A DNA stretch of 59,912 nucleotides from Alphaproteobacteria bacterium (GCA_030833925.1 JAURGE010000003.1:1-59912), one strand, 5' to 3'; shown: positions 1 to 11,901, counted from the stretch's first letter. Notes: generated by a model from the sequence alone, not told the origin. Made by a program: numbers and translations.

Positions 1-2165
1 ATTGCAACATCAGCGCCTGTTCCCATAGCAATTCCTACGTCCGCTGCTGCCAATGCTGGCGCGTCGTTTATCCCGTCCCCAGCCATGGCCACTTTAAGAC
101 CTTGCGCCTTCAACTCATTCACTAAATGGGCTTTGTCTGCAGGCAGGAGTTCGGCGTGAACTTCGTCGATTTCAAGATATCGAGCTATTTCTTCTGCGGT
201 AGCTTTGCTGTCTCCCGTTGCCATTACTAATCTGAGCCTTTGCGCCTTTAGCTCTTTCAAAGCCTTATGCGTAGAAGCCTTGATTGCATCTGAAACGGCG
301 ATTAACCCCGCGTATTGGCTGTCCACAGCCACAAGAATTATCGTTTCAGCTTTATTCTCGGCGTTGTGCATGTAATCGTCAGGGAGGGAAACGCCTTTGC
401 TGCGTAGAAACGATTTTGTGCCGACGACGATATGGCGGCCCTCTACTTGGCCAATAACCCCTTTGCCAGGAAATGCTTGAAAACCCTGGGCTGTGGTTAG
501 CTCCTGATTACTCACGTCTGCACAGTTTACAATTGCGGTCGCCAGCGGGTGCTCTGATAGGCGTTCTACACTGCCAGCAAGAAAGAGAACGTCGTTTCTA
601 TTGAAGCCATCTGCTGGAGCTATTTTGGTGACGAAAGGTTTGCCTTCGGTAAGTGTGCCTGTTTTGTCGACCACTAGAACATCTATCTTTGCCAAGCTTT
701 CCAAAGCCTCGGCATCTTTCACAAGTACCCCAACCTGCGCACCACGTCCTGTTGCAGTCATGATTGACATTGGAGTTGCTAAACCAAGGGCACAGGGACA
801 CGCGATGATCAAAACCGTTAGAGCCGTAATGAGGCCATAAGCAAGCGGCGGCTCTGGACCCCAGTTGGCCCAAGCAATAAAGGCAATGAATGCTACTGCA
901 ATCACAGCCGGAACAAAGATGCTGGCAACAGAATCCGCAATTTTCTGGATTGGAGCACGCGATCGTTGAGCCGCAACTGTCATCGCTATGATCTGGGAGA
1001 GAGTTGTTTCAAGGCCCACCCGCTCCGCGGTCATTATGAATGTGCCAGGCCCGTTTACTGTGCCGCCTGTGATTTTATTTCCGATGACCTTTTCAACAGG
1101 GATTGACTCGCCAGTCAGCATGCTCTCGTCAACGTTTGACTGGCCCTCAAATACTATCCCGTCCACAGGAACTTTCTCTCCTGGACGAACACGCAGCTGG
1201 TCGCCGACTTTAACTGTGTTTGCGGGAATTTCCTCCTCTCTGCCGTTACCTCGAATAACGCGGGCCATTGGAGGTGCTAAGTCCATCAGGTTTCGTATGG
1301 CTGCGCCAGTGCGTTCGCGAGCACCTAACTCCAGCAACTGGCCGAGTAGAACAAGCGCGACAATAACTGCTGCCGACTCAAAATACAGTTGGACTTGGCC
1401 GTATTGATCTTTGAAGCCCGCGGGGAAAATATCTGGCATAAGAACAGCAAAAACACTGAAGGTATATGCTGCCGCTACGCCAGAGCCTATCAAGCTGAAC
1501 ATGTTAAGGTTCATTGACCTGAAGGACCTTGCACCGCGAAGGAGGAACGGCCAACCGCACCAGAGGACCACAGGTGATGCTAGGGCCAGTTCAATCCATG
1601 GAACGATGCTTACTCCAAGCCAATCCTTAATCGGGAGGCCAACCATTGAACCCATGGCAATCAGGAAAAGGGGGACGGTTAGCAGGGCGCCAATGATGAA
1701 CCGTTTTCGAAAATCTACGAATTCGGGGTTAGGGCCGGCATCGGGATCTGGAAGGCCTATCGGTTCTAGCGCCATACCACATAAAGGACAGTCGCTTGGA
1801 CCAATCGTTTCAACCTCAGGATGCATTGGGCAGGTGTAGATTGTTCCAGGCGGTGTTGCTGTTAAGGTTTGTTGTCTCTCTAGATAACTCTCTGGACTGC
1901 TTTTAAACTTTTCAAGACAACCAACGGAGCAGAAGTAGAAACGCCCACCGTCGTGTTTAGCCAAGTGTTCGGCGGTCTTTCGGGCCACGGTCATACCGCA
2001 GACTAAGTCTTTTGCTTCGATAAAATCCTCTGGCGTGTCTTTAAAGCGCTCGCAACAACGGCTGGCGCAGAAATGATATTCTTCACCACGGTGAGTGTGG
2101 GCGTGCTTTGCAGTTTCTGCCTTCACCGTCATTCCGCACACGGGATCACGTTCCACCGCGCTCAT
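1..2165 (-). CDS. Heavy-metal (probably copper) P1B-type ATPase, C-terminus cut by window edge
   Basis: ATP-driven inner-membrane pump exporting a soft metal ion, most likely Cu. Translating the minus strand from the ATG at 2165 gives 721 residues before the left edge. There are two Cys-rich YHS-type domains (about residues 7-45 and 54-92, each starting VCGMTV), a heavy-metal-binding domain with YTCPMHPEV at about 110, then membrane segments. The actuator motif TGES, the transport motif CPC (456-458), the phosphorylation motif DKTGT (Asp500), SEHPLA and GDGINDAP are all visible. The last membrane helices, which settle metal specificity, lie outside the window. I see no classical HMA (GMxCxxC) domain. 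CPC plus YHS points to Cu(I), but Ag or another soft metal is possible. Confidence 0.93.
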   Translation of the reverse strand, partial: MSAVERDPVCGMTVKAETAKHAHTHRGEEYHFCASRCCERFKDTPEDFIEAKDLVCGMTVARKTAEHLAKHDGGRFYFCSVGCLEKFKSSPESYLERQQTLTATPPGTIYTCPMHPEVETIGPSDCPLCGMALEPIGLPDPDAGPNPEFVDFRKRFIIGALLTVPLFLIAMGSMVGLPIKDWLGVSIVPWIELALASPVVLWCGWPFLLRGARSFRSMNLNMFSLIGSGVAAAYTFSVFAVLMPDIFPAGFKDQYGQVQLYFESAAVIVALVLLGQLLELGARERTGAAIRNLMDLAPPMARVIRGNGREEEIPANTVKVGDQLRVRPGEKVPVDGIVFEGQSNVDESMLTGESIPVEKVIGNKITGGTVNGPGTFIMTAERVGLETTLSQIIAMTVAAQRSRAPIQKIADSVASIFVPAVIAVAFIAFIAWANWGPEPPLAYGLITALTVLIIACPCALGLATPMSIMTATGRGAQVGVLVKDAEALESLAKIDVLVVDKTGTLTEGKPFVTKIAPADGFNRNDVLFLAGSVERLSEHPLATAIVNCADVSNQELTTAQGFQAFPGKGVIGQVEGRHIVVGTKSFLRSKGVSLPDDYMHNAENKAETIILVAVDSQYAGLIAVSDAIKASTHKALKELKAQRLRLVMATGDSKATAEEIARYLEIDEVHAELLPADKAHLVNELKAQGLKVAMAGDGINDAPALAAADVGIAMGTGADVA

Positions 2166-2220
2166 TATTTTCGCCTTAAGGTGCTTTAGTTTTAGTTTTT
2201 TATATAGCCAATGGGTGCCT

Positions 2221-3843
2221 TTAGGCGGCAACATTCAATTGTGCATCTTCCAGAATCATTGCTGCCGCCTTCTCTGCAATCATTATGATTGGTGCGTTGG
2301 TGTTACCGGAGACAAGCTGAGGCATAATTGACCCATCCGCTACCCGCAGGCCGATAATTCCTTTGACCTTGAGGCGCGGATCAACAACAGCCGTAGGGTC
2401 GCTTTCTGGTCCCATCTTACAGGCACCAACAGGATGATAGACTGTAGCGCCGGTACGCAGTGCGAAATCTAATAGTTCGTCATCAGTCTGGCAGTCTTGA
2501 CCGGGCGTGATTTCGAATTTCACATAAGGCCTTAATGCTGGCTGCTCGACCAAGCGCCGTGCTATTTTTAGGCCGCCAACCATCGCCTGTTGATCTTCAT
2601 ATTCTTTAAGGAAATTGCACACGATCCTTGGTTGAACGAATGGATCAGCTGACTTGATGTGTACAAACCCCCGGGATTGCGGGCGAAGCTGGCATGGAGC
2701 GCAAGTCATACCCGGTTCCTTTTCCAGGGCCCGAGTTTTGATGTCTGTAATGCTTGCGTGGGCGATATGATATTGAACATCTGGTGTTTCTAATTCGGGG
2801 CGGGTTTTTACGAACCCGTGCACAATTCCGGCAGGGTAAGTAAGGAGACCCTTTCGTCCAAACACGTATTTAAACACTTCATTGACTAGCCGCACGCCTC
2901 TGGCGTCATTGTTGATTGAAACATTTTTTGTCAATCGCCACATCGGGCGAGACAAGTAGTGGTCGTGGTGATTCTCGCCGACGCCTGGCAGTTCATGATT
3001 AACTTGTATGCCAAGGCTCTTTAAAAGATCGGCCTGACCTATGCCAGAAAGTTCAAGGATTTGTGGAGATTGGATTGCTCCAGCAGCTAACACTACTTCT
3101 CGACCCGCCCGATATTGTTGTGTTTTGCCACGCTGTACTACTTCGACACCAACGCACCGCTTGCCTTCAAATAATAGACGGGTTGTGTGAGCATCTGTCT
3201 CAAGATGAAGGTTGGGGCGTTTCAATGCTGGCTCAAGGTAAGCCTTTGCGGTCGACCAGCGCCTGCCAGCTTTTTGAGTCACTTGGTAATAACCAAACCC
3301 TTCTTGGTCCTTGCCGTTGTAGTCCGGGTTGCGCGGATACCCTGCCTGTTCACCTGCATCTATGAAGGCGTCTAGCAGTTCGTGGGTGCTTGGCATATCC
3401 ATGACGTTCAGCGGGCCTCCGGAGCCACGCATATCGTCACCGCCTCGTTCGAAGTTCTCTGATTTCTTAAAAAAAGGCAGACATTGTTCGAACGACCAGC
3501 CCGTACAGCCTAATTGAGCCCAATGATCATAGTCCTGATGTTGTCCACGGACATAAAGTAAGCCGTTTATTGAAGAAGAGCCGCCTAAGACTTTGCCGCG
3601 TGGTATGGGGATCTGTCGGTTATAAGTGCGCTCTTCGGGCTCGGAGTCAAATCGCCAGTTCAACCCAGGTTTATCGAGTGTTTTTGCATACCCGATTGGC
3701 ACATGAATCCAAATGTTGCTGTCCTTACCACCTGCCTCAAGAACTAATACCTGGTTAGCTGGATTTTCAGACAATCGGTTTGCGAGGGTACAGCCTGCTG
3801 AACCCGCACCGACAACGATGTAGTCAAATGTCTTGGCGTTCAT
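2221..3843 (-). CDS. GMC-family FAD-dependent oxidoreductase (choline/alcohol dehydrogenase type)
   Basis: Flavoprotein oxidising an alcohol to an aldehyde; the substrate cannot be read from the sequence. The N-terminus carries the FAD-binding fold [12 protein letters not shown], then the GMC signature [18 protein letters not shown]. The C-terminal catalytic region has [12 protein letters not shown] (active-site His) and SGNTNAP (Asn). Its 540 residues match BetA/AlkJ-like members. The reading frame extends ten codons further to a TTG at 3873, but the ATG at 3843 puts the Rossmann fold at the usual distance from the start. It follows rodA after about 50 bases on the same strand, with no obvious functional link. 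Choline dehydrogenase is one possible name, but no bet genes are nearby. Confidence 0.9.
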   Translation of the reverse strand: MNAKTFDYIVVGAGSAGCTLANRLSENPANQVLVLEAGGKDSNIWIHVPIGYAKTLDKPGLNWRFDSEPEERTYNRQIPIPRGKVLGGSSSINGLLYVRGQHQDYDHWAQLGCTGWSFEQCLPFFKKSENFERGGDDMRGSGGPLNVMDMPSTHELLDAFIDAGEQAGYPRNPDYNGKDQEGFGYYQVTQKAGRRWSTAKAYLEPALKRPNLHLETDAHTTRLLFEGKRCVGVEVVQRGKTQQYRAGREVVLAAGAIQSPQILELSGIGQADLLKSLGIQVNHELPGVGENHHDHYLSRPMWRLTKNVSINNDARGVRLVNEVFKYVFGRKGLLTYPAGIVHGFVKTRPELETPDVQYHIAHASITDIKTRALEKEPGMTCAPCQLRPQSRGFVHIKSADPFVQPRIVCNFLKEYEDQQAMVGGLKIARRLVEQPALRPYVKFEITPGQDCQTDDELLDFALRTGATVYHPVGACKMGPESDPTAVVDPRLKVKGIIGLRVADGSIMPQLVSGNTNAPIIMIAEKAAAMILEDAQLNVAA

Positions 3844-3893
3844 TTTTCCGTGTCCCCGTAAATTCAATTTCAAAGAAGTTCAGCTTAAATATA

Positions 3894-5072
3894 TCAGCGC
3901 ATATTTTGCAGCGGATTTTTTAAGTCAATCGCTCCAGCTAATGCTACGCCAAGCCCGACCTGTAACGTCAGCATTGCTGTGCCTCCAAACGAGATGAAAG
4001 GAAGAGGAACACCGACCACCGGCATGAGTCCCATAACCATAGCAACGTTTATGAAGACGTATAAAAATAAGGTTGTTGCAACGCCTAGTGCTACCAGCCT
4101 AGTGAACCTGGCCTCAGCTAAGAGACCAATTCTGTACAGTCTGAAAATCGTCACCGCGAATAACACCAAAACAAAGACGCAACCGGCTAGGCCCAGTTCC
4201 TCTCCCAACATTGTAAATACAAAGTCAGTGTGCTTCTCCGGCAGAAAAGACAATTGCGATTGCGTTCCTTTGAGCCAGCCCTTGCCGAATAGACCGCCTG
4301 AACCCATTGCTATAAACGACTGGATTATGTGGTATCCGGCCCCTAGAGGATCCTTGTCTGGTTGCAGGAATGTAAGAATTCGGCTGCGTTGGTAATCGTG
4401 GAGCATGAACCAGGCGATAGGCGCGACAACACAGGCTACGGCTGCGGCAATTCCAAATTTTCGTAACGCTACTCCACCTAAAAAAAGCAATACAATGCCG
4501 CCTATAACGATCAACATCGCTGTTCCAAGATCAGGCTGCCGCAAGACCAACGCTGAGGGAGCAAGAATCATAAGAATCGCCGGACCAAGAACATGGATGC
4601 GGTTTGAGGATTCAATACTTGCATTGTGAAGCAGTCTTGCGAGAGCAAGAATGAGTGCAACTTTCATCAACTCTGATGGCTGTAGTCGCATAATGCCGAT
4701 GTCTAACCAGCGAGTTGCTCCGGTGCCAGAGCCTACAAGCTCAACAATGATCAGCAAAATAAAACACAGAGCATATGCAAAATAACTTACTTTGAAGCAG
4801 TGTTGGATTCCGACAAATGCGATAGTGAGCATTAACGCCACGCCTATGGCAAACCGTATAAGATGTCGACTGGCCCAAGGCGATGTATTCCCCCCAGCAG
4901 CCGAATAGAGCATTGCTGTCCCAATGATCACTAGTCCGGTGATGGCAAAGACAAGTAGCCAGTCAACTCGCGCCAGTCGATTAAACGCACCGTCTATTTG
5001 TCTGTAGTGGTGCCGGCGTGGCTGCGCCCTCGAAGTTTCGACCGAATGAGATTTGCGCAATTGCAATGCCAC
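3894..5072 (-). CDS. mrdB: Rod-shape peptidoglycan glycosyltransferase RodA
   Basis: SEDS-family membrane enzyme that polymerises lipid II glycan strands together with PBP2 during side-wall elongation. The 392-residue protein has about ten hydrophobic segments and the family C-terminal signature VGVPLPFISFGG. The region around LGAGYHIIQSFIAMGSGG is also characteristic of RodA. The start is a GTG at 5072 whose G is the last base of the mrdA TAG stop, so the two are translationally coupled. The cytoplasmic N-terminal stretch of about 35 residues, rich in Arg and His, precedes the first membrane helix. It is the last gene of the mreB-to-rodA block. Confidence 0.96.
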   Translation of the reverse strand: MALQLRKSHSVETSRAQPRRHHYRQIDGAFNRLARVDWLLVFAITGLVIIGTAMLYSAAGGNTSPWASRHLIRFAIGVALMLTIAFVGIQHCFKVSYFAYALCFILLIIVELVGSGTGATRWLDIGIMRLQPSELMKVALILALARLLHNASIESSNRIHVLGPAILMILAPSALVLRQPDLGTAMLIVIGGIVLLFLGGVALRKFGIAAAVACVVAPIAWFMLHDYQRSRILTFLQPDKDPLGAGYHIIQSFIAMGSGGLFGKGWLKGTQSQLSFLPEKHTDFVFTMLGEELGLAGCVFVLVLFAVTIFRLYRIGLLAEARFTRLVALGVATTLFLYVFINVAMVMGLMPVVGVPLPFISFGGTAMLTLQVGLGVALAGAIDLKNPLQNMR

Positions 5073-6952
5073 TAACCTTCGCGCCGAAGAGTATTTGCCG
5101 CTCCAGCCGCGTCGGTGTTAGGGGCTCCATTGTTCCAGTTTGCAGACTTACGCATCTGGGCCTCTAAAAGCACATCGCGGGCAACAGGCGCAGCTCCAAG
5201 TGAGCCGGAGCCGCCATGCTCTAACACTACAGAACAAGCATACTTCGGGTTTGATAGGGGGGCATAACCTACGAACAGTGAGTGATCCCGCTGTTCTAAT
5301 GGTAAGTCGTCGTTCTTTATACCGCCGAGCCGCCGTTCTTGCGCTGTTATCCGACGGACCTGTGAGGTTCCGGTCTTGCCGCCCATGCGGTATGCTTTCA
5401 CAGATATCTGAGACATCCTGGCTGTCCCAGTTGCGCTTGAGGTTACGGCGCGCATTGCGCGCATTATGGCACGAAGGTTTTCAGGTGAAACATCAATTTT
5501 AGCTGCCGAGAGTGGCAGCTCTTCTTCATCTTTTTTGCGCAAAATTCGAGGCGTAACTGAGATGCCGCCATTTACTAAGCGCGCGGTCATTACAGCTAAT
5601 TGAAGGGGGGTAGCAAGCACGAATCCTTGGCCTATCCCAGCAATTAGTGTTTCACCTATATGCCAGGAAGCTTTGAGGTTGCGAGCCTTCCATGCTTTGG
5701 TGGGAATTAGCCCAGCTTTTTCTGAAAGACTATCAATCCCGGTCGGTTCACCGAGTCCAAATCGTCGGGCCATCTCCGAGATTTTTTCAATCCCAACCTT
5801 GCGAGCAATTTCATAGAAATAAACGTCACAGGATTCAGCTATAGCGTCATGTAGCGCAACCCAACCGTGACCGCCTCGCTGCCAACAATGAAAGCGTCCA
5901 GCCCCAAGTTCATGGACACCGCTGCAGAAAAAAGCATTTTTAGGTGTCACTACTCTGGCTTCCAAAGCTGCCATCGCCACCAGCATTTTGAATGTTGAGC
6001 CAGGAGGGTATTGGCCTGCGATAGCTCTATTATTCAACGGTGCCGAGGGGTTGTTTAAAAGTGCCTGCCAGACTTCTTCTTTTAGCCCTTGAGTAAAAAC
6101 GTTCGGGTCAAAGGTTGGGCTGGAGGCAAGAGCTAAGACATCCCCAGTTTGAACATCTATGACTGTTATTGCGCCATTGTCTTCGCCCAGGCGGTTTTGG
6201 GCGAAGTTCTGTAACTGTGAGTCAATAGTTGAAATCAATGTATCCCCACCAGCTCCGGGGTCGTGCTCCAATTCCCTAATCACTCTACCAACAGCATTAA
6301 CCTCGACCTTAGAGGCGGCCACCTCACCGCGAAGTTGTCGGTCAAAAGAGCGTTCCATGCCCGCCTTACCCACTTGAAGGTTGGGCAGGTTGTTTACGCG
6401 ATCACCTGCAAGATCTTTTTTGCTAGCAGGCCCCACATAACCTATTGCATGAGCGGCCACTTCAGCCTCTGGGTAAACTCTCTGACTTGTCTCTACCAAA
6501 TCTACCCCAGGCAGTTCAGGTATTCTGGCAGATATTTGTGCGATCTGATCCCAGTTCAGATTTTCATGAGTTACGATAGGAAGGAATTTTGCAGATCGTT
6601 TAGCTTGGCGAAGGATACGAGCTCGCTGTTCGGGCTCGATGAATACAAGTTGGCTAAGCCTTTCGAGCTCATCTTCGAGGTTGGAAACGGCTTCCGGGAT
6701 AATAGAAACTTGGTATGTAGGACGGTTCAGGGCAAGAGGTCGCCCAAAACGATCCAGAATTAGCCCGCGTTTTGGGGCTAAAAACTTAACGCGAACTCTA
6801 TTGTTCTCGGCCAGAGCAGCATAACGATCGCTGTTTGCTATCTGGAGCTGATACATGCGCGCACCAAGGCCCAGGAAAAGAATTCCCTTAACTCCTCCTA
6901 ATATAAGCGAGCGGCGCGTAAACCTCTGCCTTTCGTCTAGCGTTGAGGTCAC
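5072..6952 (-). CDS. mrdA: Penicillin-binding protein 2 (peptidoglycan DD-transpeptidase)
   Basis: Class B PBP that crosslinks peptidoglycan in the elongasome, anchored in the inner membrane with a periplasmic catalytic domain. From the GTG at 6952 it has 626 residues: an N-terminal anchor (about 15-32), the dimerisation domain (SNSDRYAALAENN region on), then the transpeptidase domain. Catalytic motifs are STFK with Ser319, SCD in AESCDVYFYE, and KTGTS. The open frame runs upstream to 7060, but the GTG at 6950-6952 overlaps the mreD stop as GTGA and sits just before the conserved N-terminus, so I prefer it. Partner of RodA, encoded directly downstream. Confidence 0.95.
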   Translation of the reverse strand: MTSTLDERQRFTRRSLILGGVKGILFLGLGARMYQLQIANSDRYAALAENNRVRVKFLAPKRGLILDRFGRPLALNRPTYQVSIIPEAVSNLEDELERLSQLVFIEPEQRARILRQAKRSAKFLPIVTHENLNWDQIAQISARIPELPGVDLVETSQRVYPEAEVAAHAIGYVGPASKKDLAGDRVNNLPNLQVGKAGMERSFDRQLRGEVAASKVEVNAVGRVIRELEHDPGAGGDTLISTIDSQLQNFAQNRLGEDNGAITVIDVQTGDVLALASSPTFDPNVFTQGLKEEVWQALLNNPSAPLNNRAIAGQYPPGSTFKMLVAMAALEARVVTPKNAFFCSGVHELGAGRFHCWQRGGHGWVALHDAIAESCDVYFYEIARKVGIEKISEMARRFGLGEPTGIDSLSEKAGLIPTKAWKARNLKASWHIGETLIAGIGQGFVLATPLQLAVMTARLVNGGISVTPRILRKKDEEELPLSAAKIDVSPENLRAIMRAMRAVTSSATGTARMSQISVKAYRMGGKTGTSQVRRITAQERRLGGIKNDDLPLEQRDHSLFVGYAPLSNPKYACSVVLEHGGSGSLGAAPVARDVLLEAQMRKSANWNNGAPNTDAAGAANTLRREG

Positions 6953-7476
6953 GTGTTTTTTTCCCCAACGCTCAGAATAACGACGATAACTTCCGTGATA
7001 AGCGCTACTATGGGAAAGATAGCTGCTGTGAGCGCTAATTGTGCAAGAGTTGGTGTCCACGGTTGAAAGCTAAATGCATAAAGGGACGCGATGATCCAAC
7101 TGAGCGGCGCGATCGCGCAAGACGCGATTGCCAGGCCAATCCAGGAGTGGATTATCCCGCGTGACGCAAGAAATCGTCGCTGCGTGCTTGCCATGAAGTG
7201 CATGGCTATGCACGTAAGAGTGCCCAGACCGAAAACTGTTCCAGTCAATACGTCCAAAAATAAGCCCACCAGAAAACCTCCCGCTGGTCGCAGCGCATCG
7301 GGATAGCGAAGGCTCAAGTAAAATACCATGCAGTGAGCCAATGCCGCAGGAGCGAGGTTCGCAATTGCAAGCGACCAAGGTGCGGTGGAAAAAAGGATAG
7401 CCAGCCACACGGCACAAATGGTTGCTGGTACTTTCAGCCATGTATGGGCAGAAAATCGCTCTCTTCGCTCAGCCAT
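6949..7476 (-). CDS. mreD: Rod shape-determining protein MreD
   Basis: Small integral membrane protein of the elongasome that binds MreC and recruits the synthesis machinery. The 175-residue protein is almost entirely hydrophobic, with about five membrane segments and the motif GGFLVGLFLDVLTG typical of MreD. Two adjacent starts are possible, GTG at 7479 and ATG at 7476; I use the ATG. Its beginning overlaps the mreC stop and its TGA overlaps the mrdA start, so the block is translated as a coupled unit. Sequence conservation in MreD is low, so the call leans on position between mreC and mrdA. Confidence 0.92.
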   Translation of the reverse strand: MAERRERFSAHTWLKVPATICAVWLAILFSTAPWSLAIANLAPAALAHCMVFYLSLRYPDALRPAGGFLVGLFLDVLTGTVFGLGTLTCIAMHFMASTQRRFLASRGIIHSWIGLAIASCAIAPLSWIIASLYAFSFQPWTPTLAQLALTAAIFPIVALITEVIVVILSVGEKNT

Positions 7477-8356
7477 CACGTTTGCTAAACCCTGCTTTAG
7501 CTGGATCTTCTCCTTCGCCCAGGTCTACAACGCGTACAAATTCAATCTTTCGCCAGTCGACAAAGGTCTGAGCCATTGTTTTTCCGTCTATTTCACCTGC
7601 TACCACTCCGACAGGCAGCCCTGGAGGGTAAATGCCGCCATGACCTGAAGTAAGAATTAGGTCACCTGGAAAAACAGAAGCGCCGTTGTCGATAAATTTT
7701 ATTTGCGGGTTATCGCTGTTGTTACCCTCAAGGATAGCACGGGTCCTCCCCTCTCCTACTAGGACGGGTGTACGCGAATTAATGTCTGTTAAAAGGATGA
7801 CTCGCGCGGACTTCTCACCAACATTTATGACCCTGCCGACGACACCTTCTCCGGTCATGACGGCAAGTCCGGTGCGGATGCCCCTACGCTCACCTACGTT
7901 GATCAGGATAGCGCGTGCGAAGGTTCCTCCAATTTCACTGATAGCGCGGGCTGATATAAAGCGTGCGTCTGGACCTGGGTCAAACCGCAGCAGTTTCTTC
8001 AGTTCTTGGTTCTCTGCTTCCAGTTTTTTTGCGAAAACTCGCCATTGTAGAAGTCGTGTGTTTTCTTCTTCGAGGCGCTTATTCTCTTCAATTAGGTTGG
8101 CAAAATTCGCAAGGTGATCAGCTCCGGCGCGCGCAAGCCTTACTGGAGCTGATAATAGTTCCACCACTGGAGCAGTGATGTCCGATGAGTTCGCACGAAT
8201 TTTTTCAACGACGACAGTCTCAATTTTGCCAATAAAAATTAGGCCGACGGCGCTTCCAATCAGCAATACATAAGTGAAGCGTTTTAGCGCCGTTCTTACA
8301 GGCTGCGATGATTCAACAAGATCATCTATCGGCGCCAAACCAGAATCCCGCGCCAT
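7469..8356 (-). CDS. mreC: Rod shape-determining protein MreC
   Basis: Bitopic inner-membrane protein whose periplasmic part organises PBP2 and RodA. The 295-residue protein has a short cytoplasmic N-terminus, one membrane helix (about residues 26-44, YVLLIGSAVGLIFIG), a coiled coil (about 88-120, rich in Leu/Glu/Lys) and a beta-rich domain with GEGVVGRVINVG, VLLLTDINSRTPV-like and SGHGGIYPPGLPVG motifs typical of the family. It begins 37 bases after mreB and overlaps mreD, which fixes its place in the operon. Confidence 0.95.
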   Translation of the reverse strand: MARDSGLAPIDDLVESSQPVRTALKRFTYVLLIGSAVGLIFIGKIETVVVEKIRANSSDITAPVVELLSAPVRLARAGADHLANFANLIEENKRLEEENTRLLQWRVFAKKLEAENQELKKLLRFDPGPDARFISARAISEIGGTFARAILINVGERRGIRTGLAVMTGEGVVGRVINVGEKSARVILLTDINSRTPVLVGEGRTRAILEGNNSDNPQIKFIDNGASVFPGDLILTSGHGGIYPPGLPVGVVAGEIDGKTMAQTFVDWRKIEFVRVVDLGEGEDPAKAGFSKRDG

Positions 8357-8393
8357 GGTGGACCATTCTACCCCCGGCAGTTGATAATTTCGA

Positions 8394-9515
<1,122 letters not shown>

Positions 9516-9692
9516 CTATGAAAAGTCATCACTTTGCGAGCCGATAAAGCACCCTGTTATCGAAATAATGATGGACCAGGGCATGGTTTGGTTTAGGCAG
9601 TGGCAGTCCACTGGCGTGCACCTGTGTTAATCTCGGTAACGGATGTACAGAGTTTGACTCTAACCTTTGATTAATAATGAGGATCAATCCCC

Positions 9693-10688
9693 ATGGCGAA
9701 GCTTGCAATTGCTATATCAGGTGGACCCCGCCCGGCCGAGATTGTGGAAATCCTAGTTCGCGCCGAAGAGTTAGGCTATGAATCTGGATGGGTGGCAGAG
9801 GGCCATGGAGGTGATCAATTTGCTGTTGCCGCTGCCGCTGCCACAAAGACAGAACGAATAAAGCTCGGCACAGCCATTTCCTCCGTTTTCGTAAGAACTC
9901 CGCCCACCATAGCTATGGCGGCCGCAACTCTGGATGATATTTCAAACGGTCGCTTCATCCTCGGCCTTGGTTCGAGCCATAAGGTTCAGGTCGAGCCAGA
10001 GCACGGTGTTACTTATAGCAAGCCAATTGCTAGGACCCGAGAAACCGTTGACTTCATTAGTCGACTGATTTCAGCGGGTGCCGCGGGAATTGAGGGTGAA
10101 ACCATCACGATAGAGAATTTTGACCTTTGGTTTAACCCTGTGCGAAATAATGTACCGATCTACTTGGCTGGCCTTTTTCCCAAGATGGTGGAGACCGTTG
10201 GGGAAATAGCGGATGGAATTATCCTTACCAGAAGCACGCTATCGACAGCGGCCAACATTCGGGAATCTCTGGCGAAGGGTGCTGCTCGAGTCGGCCGAGA
10301 TCCCGGTGGTATCGCCATTACTTCGTTGCTGCCAACCTCAATTTCTGAAAACCGGACAGCAGCATTTGACGCTATGCGTCCTGGACTTGCGTTCTATCTA
10401 GGGTTTTTCCCCCGCTACAATCGTTTGGTCTCCGAGCATGGTTTTGCTAATGAAGCAGCACACGTAGCTGCGGCTTGGAAAGTTGGAGATTTTGAAGAAG
10501 CGTCGCGTCGCGTTAGTGATGAGATGCTGGATGCAACAGGAATTGTCGGTACTCCCGCAGACGCCCGGGCAAAGATTGCCGCATATCGTGCCTCTGGAAT
10601 TGACCTTCCCATCTTAAGCCCATTTGCTCGCGGCCCTAAAGCACGTGAGACTTTCGATTATGTTTTGGATGCATGCGCGGGAGCATAA
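9693..10688 (+). CDS. LLM-class (luciferase-like) flavin-dependent oxidoreductase
   Basis: Member of the luciferase-like monooxygenase superfamily, using FMNH2 or F420; the substrate is unknown. The 331-residue protein has the family layout: AEELGYESGWVAEG near residue 30, then LGTAISSVFVRTPPTIAMAA and the signature LDDISNGRFILGLGSSH. The C-terminal GIVGTPADARAKIAAYR stretch is also common in this family. A ribosome site GAGGAT lies about ten bases before the ATG. It is transcribed away from mreB and followed by amiC after 55 bases. F420 dependence cannot be judged; FMN is as likely in an alphaproteobacterium. Confidence 0.85.
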   Translation: MAKLAIAISGGPRPAEIVEILVRAEELGYESGWVAEGHGGDQFAVAAAAATKTERIKLGTAISSVFVRTPPTIAMAAATLDDISNGRFILGLGSSHKVQVEPEHGVTYSKPIARTRETVDFISRLISAGAAGIEGETITIENFDLWFNPVRNNVPIYLAGLFPKMVETVGEIADGIILTRSTLSTAANIRESLAKGAARVGRDPGGIAITSLLPTSISENRTAAFDAMRPGLAFYLGFFPRYNRLVSEHGFANEAAHVAAAWKVGDFEEASRRVSDEMLDATGIVGTPADARAKIAAYRASGIDLPILSPFARGPKARETFDYVLDACAGA

Positions 10689-10743
10689 GTTTTTTAATCT
10701 GCTGCAGCATGACATCAATAAAGCGAAACGGTAAACCTAAGAC

Positions 10744-11901
10744 ATGAGGCGTTTTTTACTGTCTTTGGCGATTTTAGTGACTTTGCCATCGGCAGGGATG
10801 GCTGACGTCTTGGGTGTTCGTTCTGCCACAAGAGGCGATGGAATTAGGCTGGTTATTGACCTATCGGAATCAAGCAAATTCCGTGCATTTGAGCTCTCCA
10901 AGCCCTCGCGTGTTGTGGTCGATTTACCCAAGCTCGCTTGGCGTGCAAATGCCCTGCCAGCTAAGGGGCGTGGTTTGGCCAGTATTCGCCACGGGCCTTT
11001 CCGAACCAACGCTTACCGTTTGGTTTTTGATCTTGAGCGCGCTGCTACAATAGAGTCGGCTGGGCTTATCCCTGGTCGCGGCAGCAAGGGTAAGAGGCTT
11101 GTGATTGATCTTCGTTATGGAGATAGGCCAAACAGTAAGAAATTTGGTACATTCGAGCCGCTAGAAAATCCACCACCACACCCCCCAAAAAGGACAAAAG
11201 AATGGGTGGTTATGATAGACGCTGGTCATGGTGGAGTTGACCCTGGCACCATTGGCGTAGGCCGAGTTCTAGAGAAGCACGTCAACCTAGCTGTTGCTAG
11301 GAAAGTCAAGAAACTTCTCGATTCGAAACCTGGTTATGATGTTCACCTCACCCGAAGTAAAGATGAGTTTTTGAGGCTTCGACAGCGTGTCCGCCTTGGC
11401 AGGGAAAGCGGAGCTGATCTTTTTATTTCCATACATGCTGATGCCCACCCTGATCCAAAAGTATCTGGAGCCTCAATATATACCCTTTCAGAGAAAGGAT
11501 CCGATCGTGAGGCAGAAAGATTGGCAAGATCAGAAAACGCAGCGGATCTCATCGGTGGTGCGCCATTGGAAGACGACAACAACGAAGTTGCCAGCATATT
11601 GATAGACCTTGCCCAGCGCGAAACCAAAAATCAGTCGCTGGCAGTCGCTGACGATATCCTTTTTGCCCTAGCGCCCACTCAACCACTATTACGCAGCCCA
11701 AAGCGCTCAGCTGGTTTTGCTGTCTTAAAAGCACCCGATGTTCCATCGGTCCTGATCGAGCTCGGTTTTTTAACTAATCGAGATGATGCTCGTCGGTTGT
11801 CCCGTAAGAAAGACCAGGACGCTATTGCAAGCGCTATTGCCACTGGGATCATCCGCTATTTTGAGGGAGCAAATACAGCTCGATCAAGGCAAGATCGCTG
11901 A
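10744..11901 (+). CDS. amiC: N-acetylmuramoyl-L-alanine amidase with AMIN domain
   Basis: Periplasmic zinc amidase that cleaves the stem peptide from muramic acid to split daughter cells at division. A signal peptide (about residues 1-20) precedes an AMIN domain (about 22-120), a short Pro-rich linker and an Amidase_3 catalytic domain (about 155-375). Zinc ligands and catalytic residues are visible as DAGHGG (His162), LEKHVNL (Glu), SIHADAH (His) and IELGFLTN (Glu). The 385 residues are normal for AmiC. In many alphaproteobacteria a class A PBP gene follows; here a convergent PqiA-like gene does instead. A CGCTGA/TCAGCG inverted repeat (11895-11910) covers the stop. Confidence 0.93.
   Translation: MRRFLLSLAILVTLPSAGMADVLGVRSATRGDGIRLVIDLSESSKFRAFELSKPSRVVVDLPKLAWRANALPAKGRGLASIRHGPFRTNAYRLVFDLERAATIESAGLIPGRGSKGKRLVIDLRYGDRPNSKKFGTFEPLENPPPHPPKRTKEWVVMIDAGHGGVDPGTIGVGRVLEKHVNLAVARKVKKLLDSKPGYDVHLTRSKDEFLRLRQRVRLGRESGADLFISIHADAHPDPKVSGASIYTLSEKGSDREAERLARSENAADLIGGAPLEDDNNEVASILIDLAQRETKNQSLAVADDILFALAPTQPLLRSPKRSAGFAVLKAPDVPSVLIELGFLTNRDDARRLSRKKDQDAIASAIATGIIRYFEGANTARSRQDR

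Noticed and set aside
598-1839. Several plus-strand frames across 601-1839
   Set aside because: Antisense shadows of the P-type ATPase, whose catalytic motifs read clearly on the minus strand.
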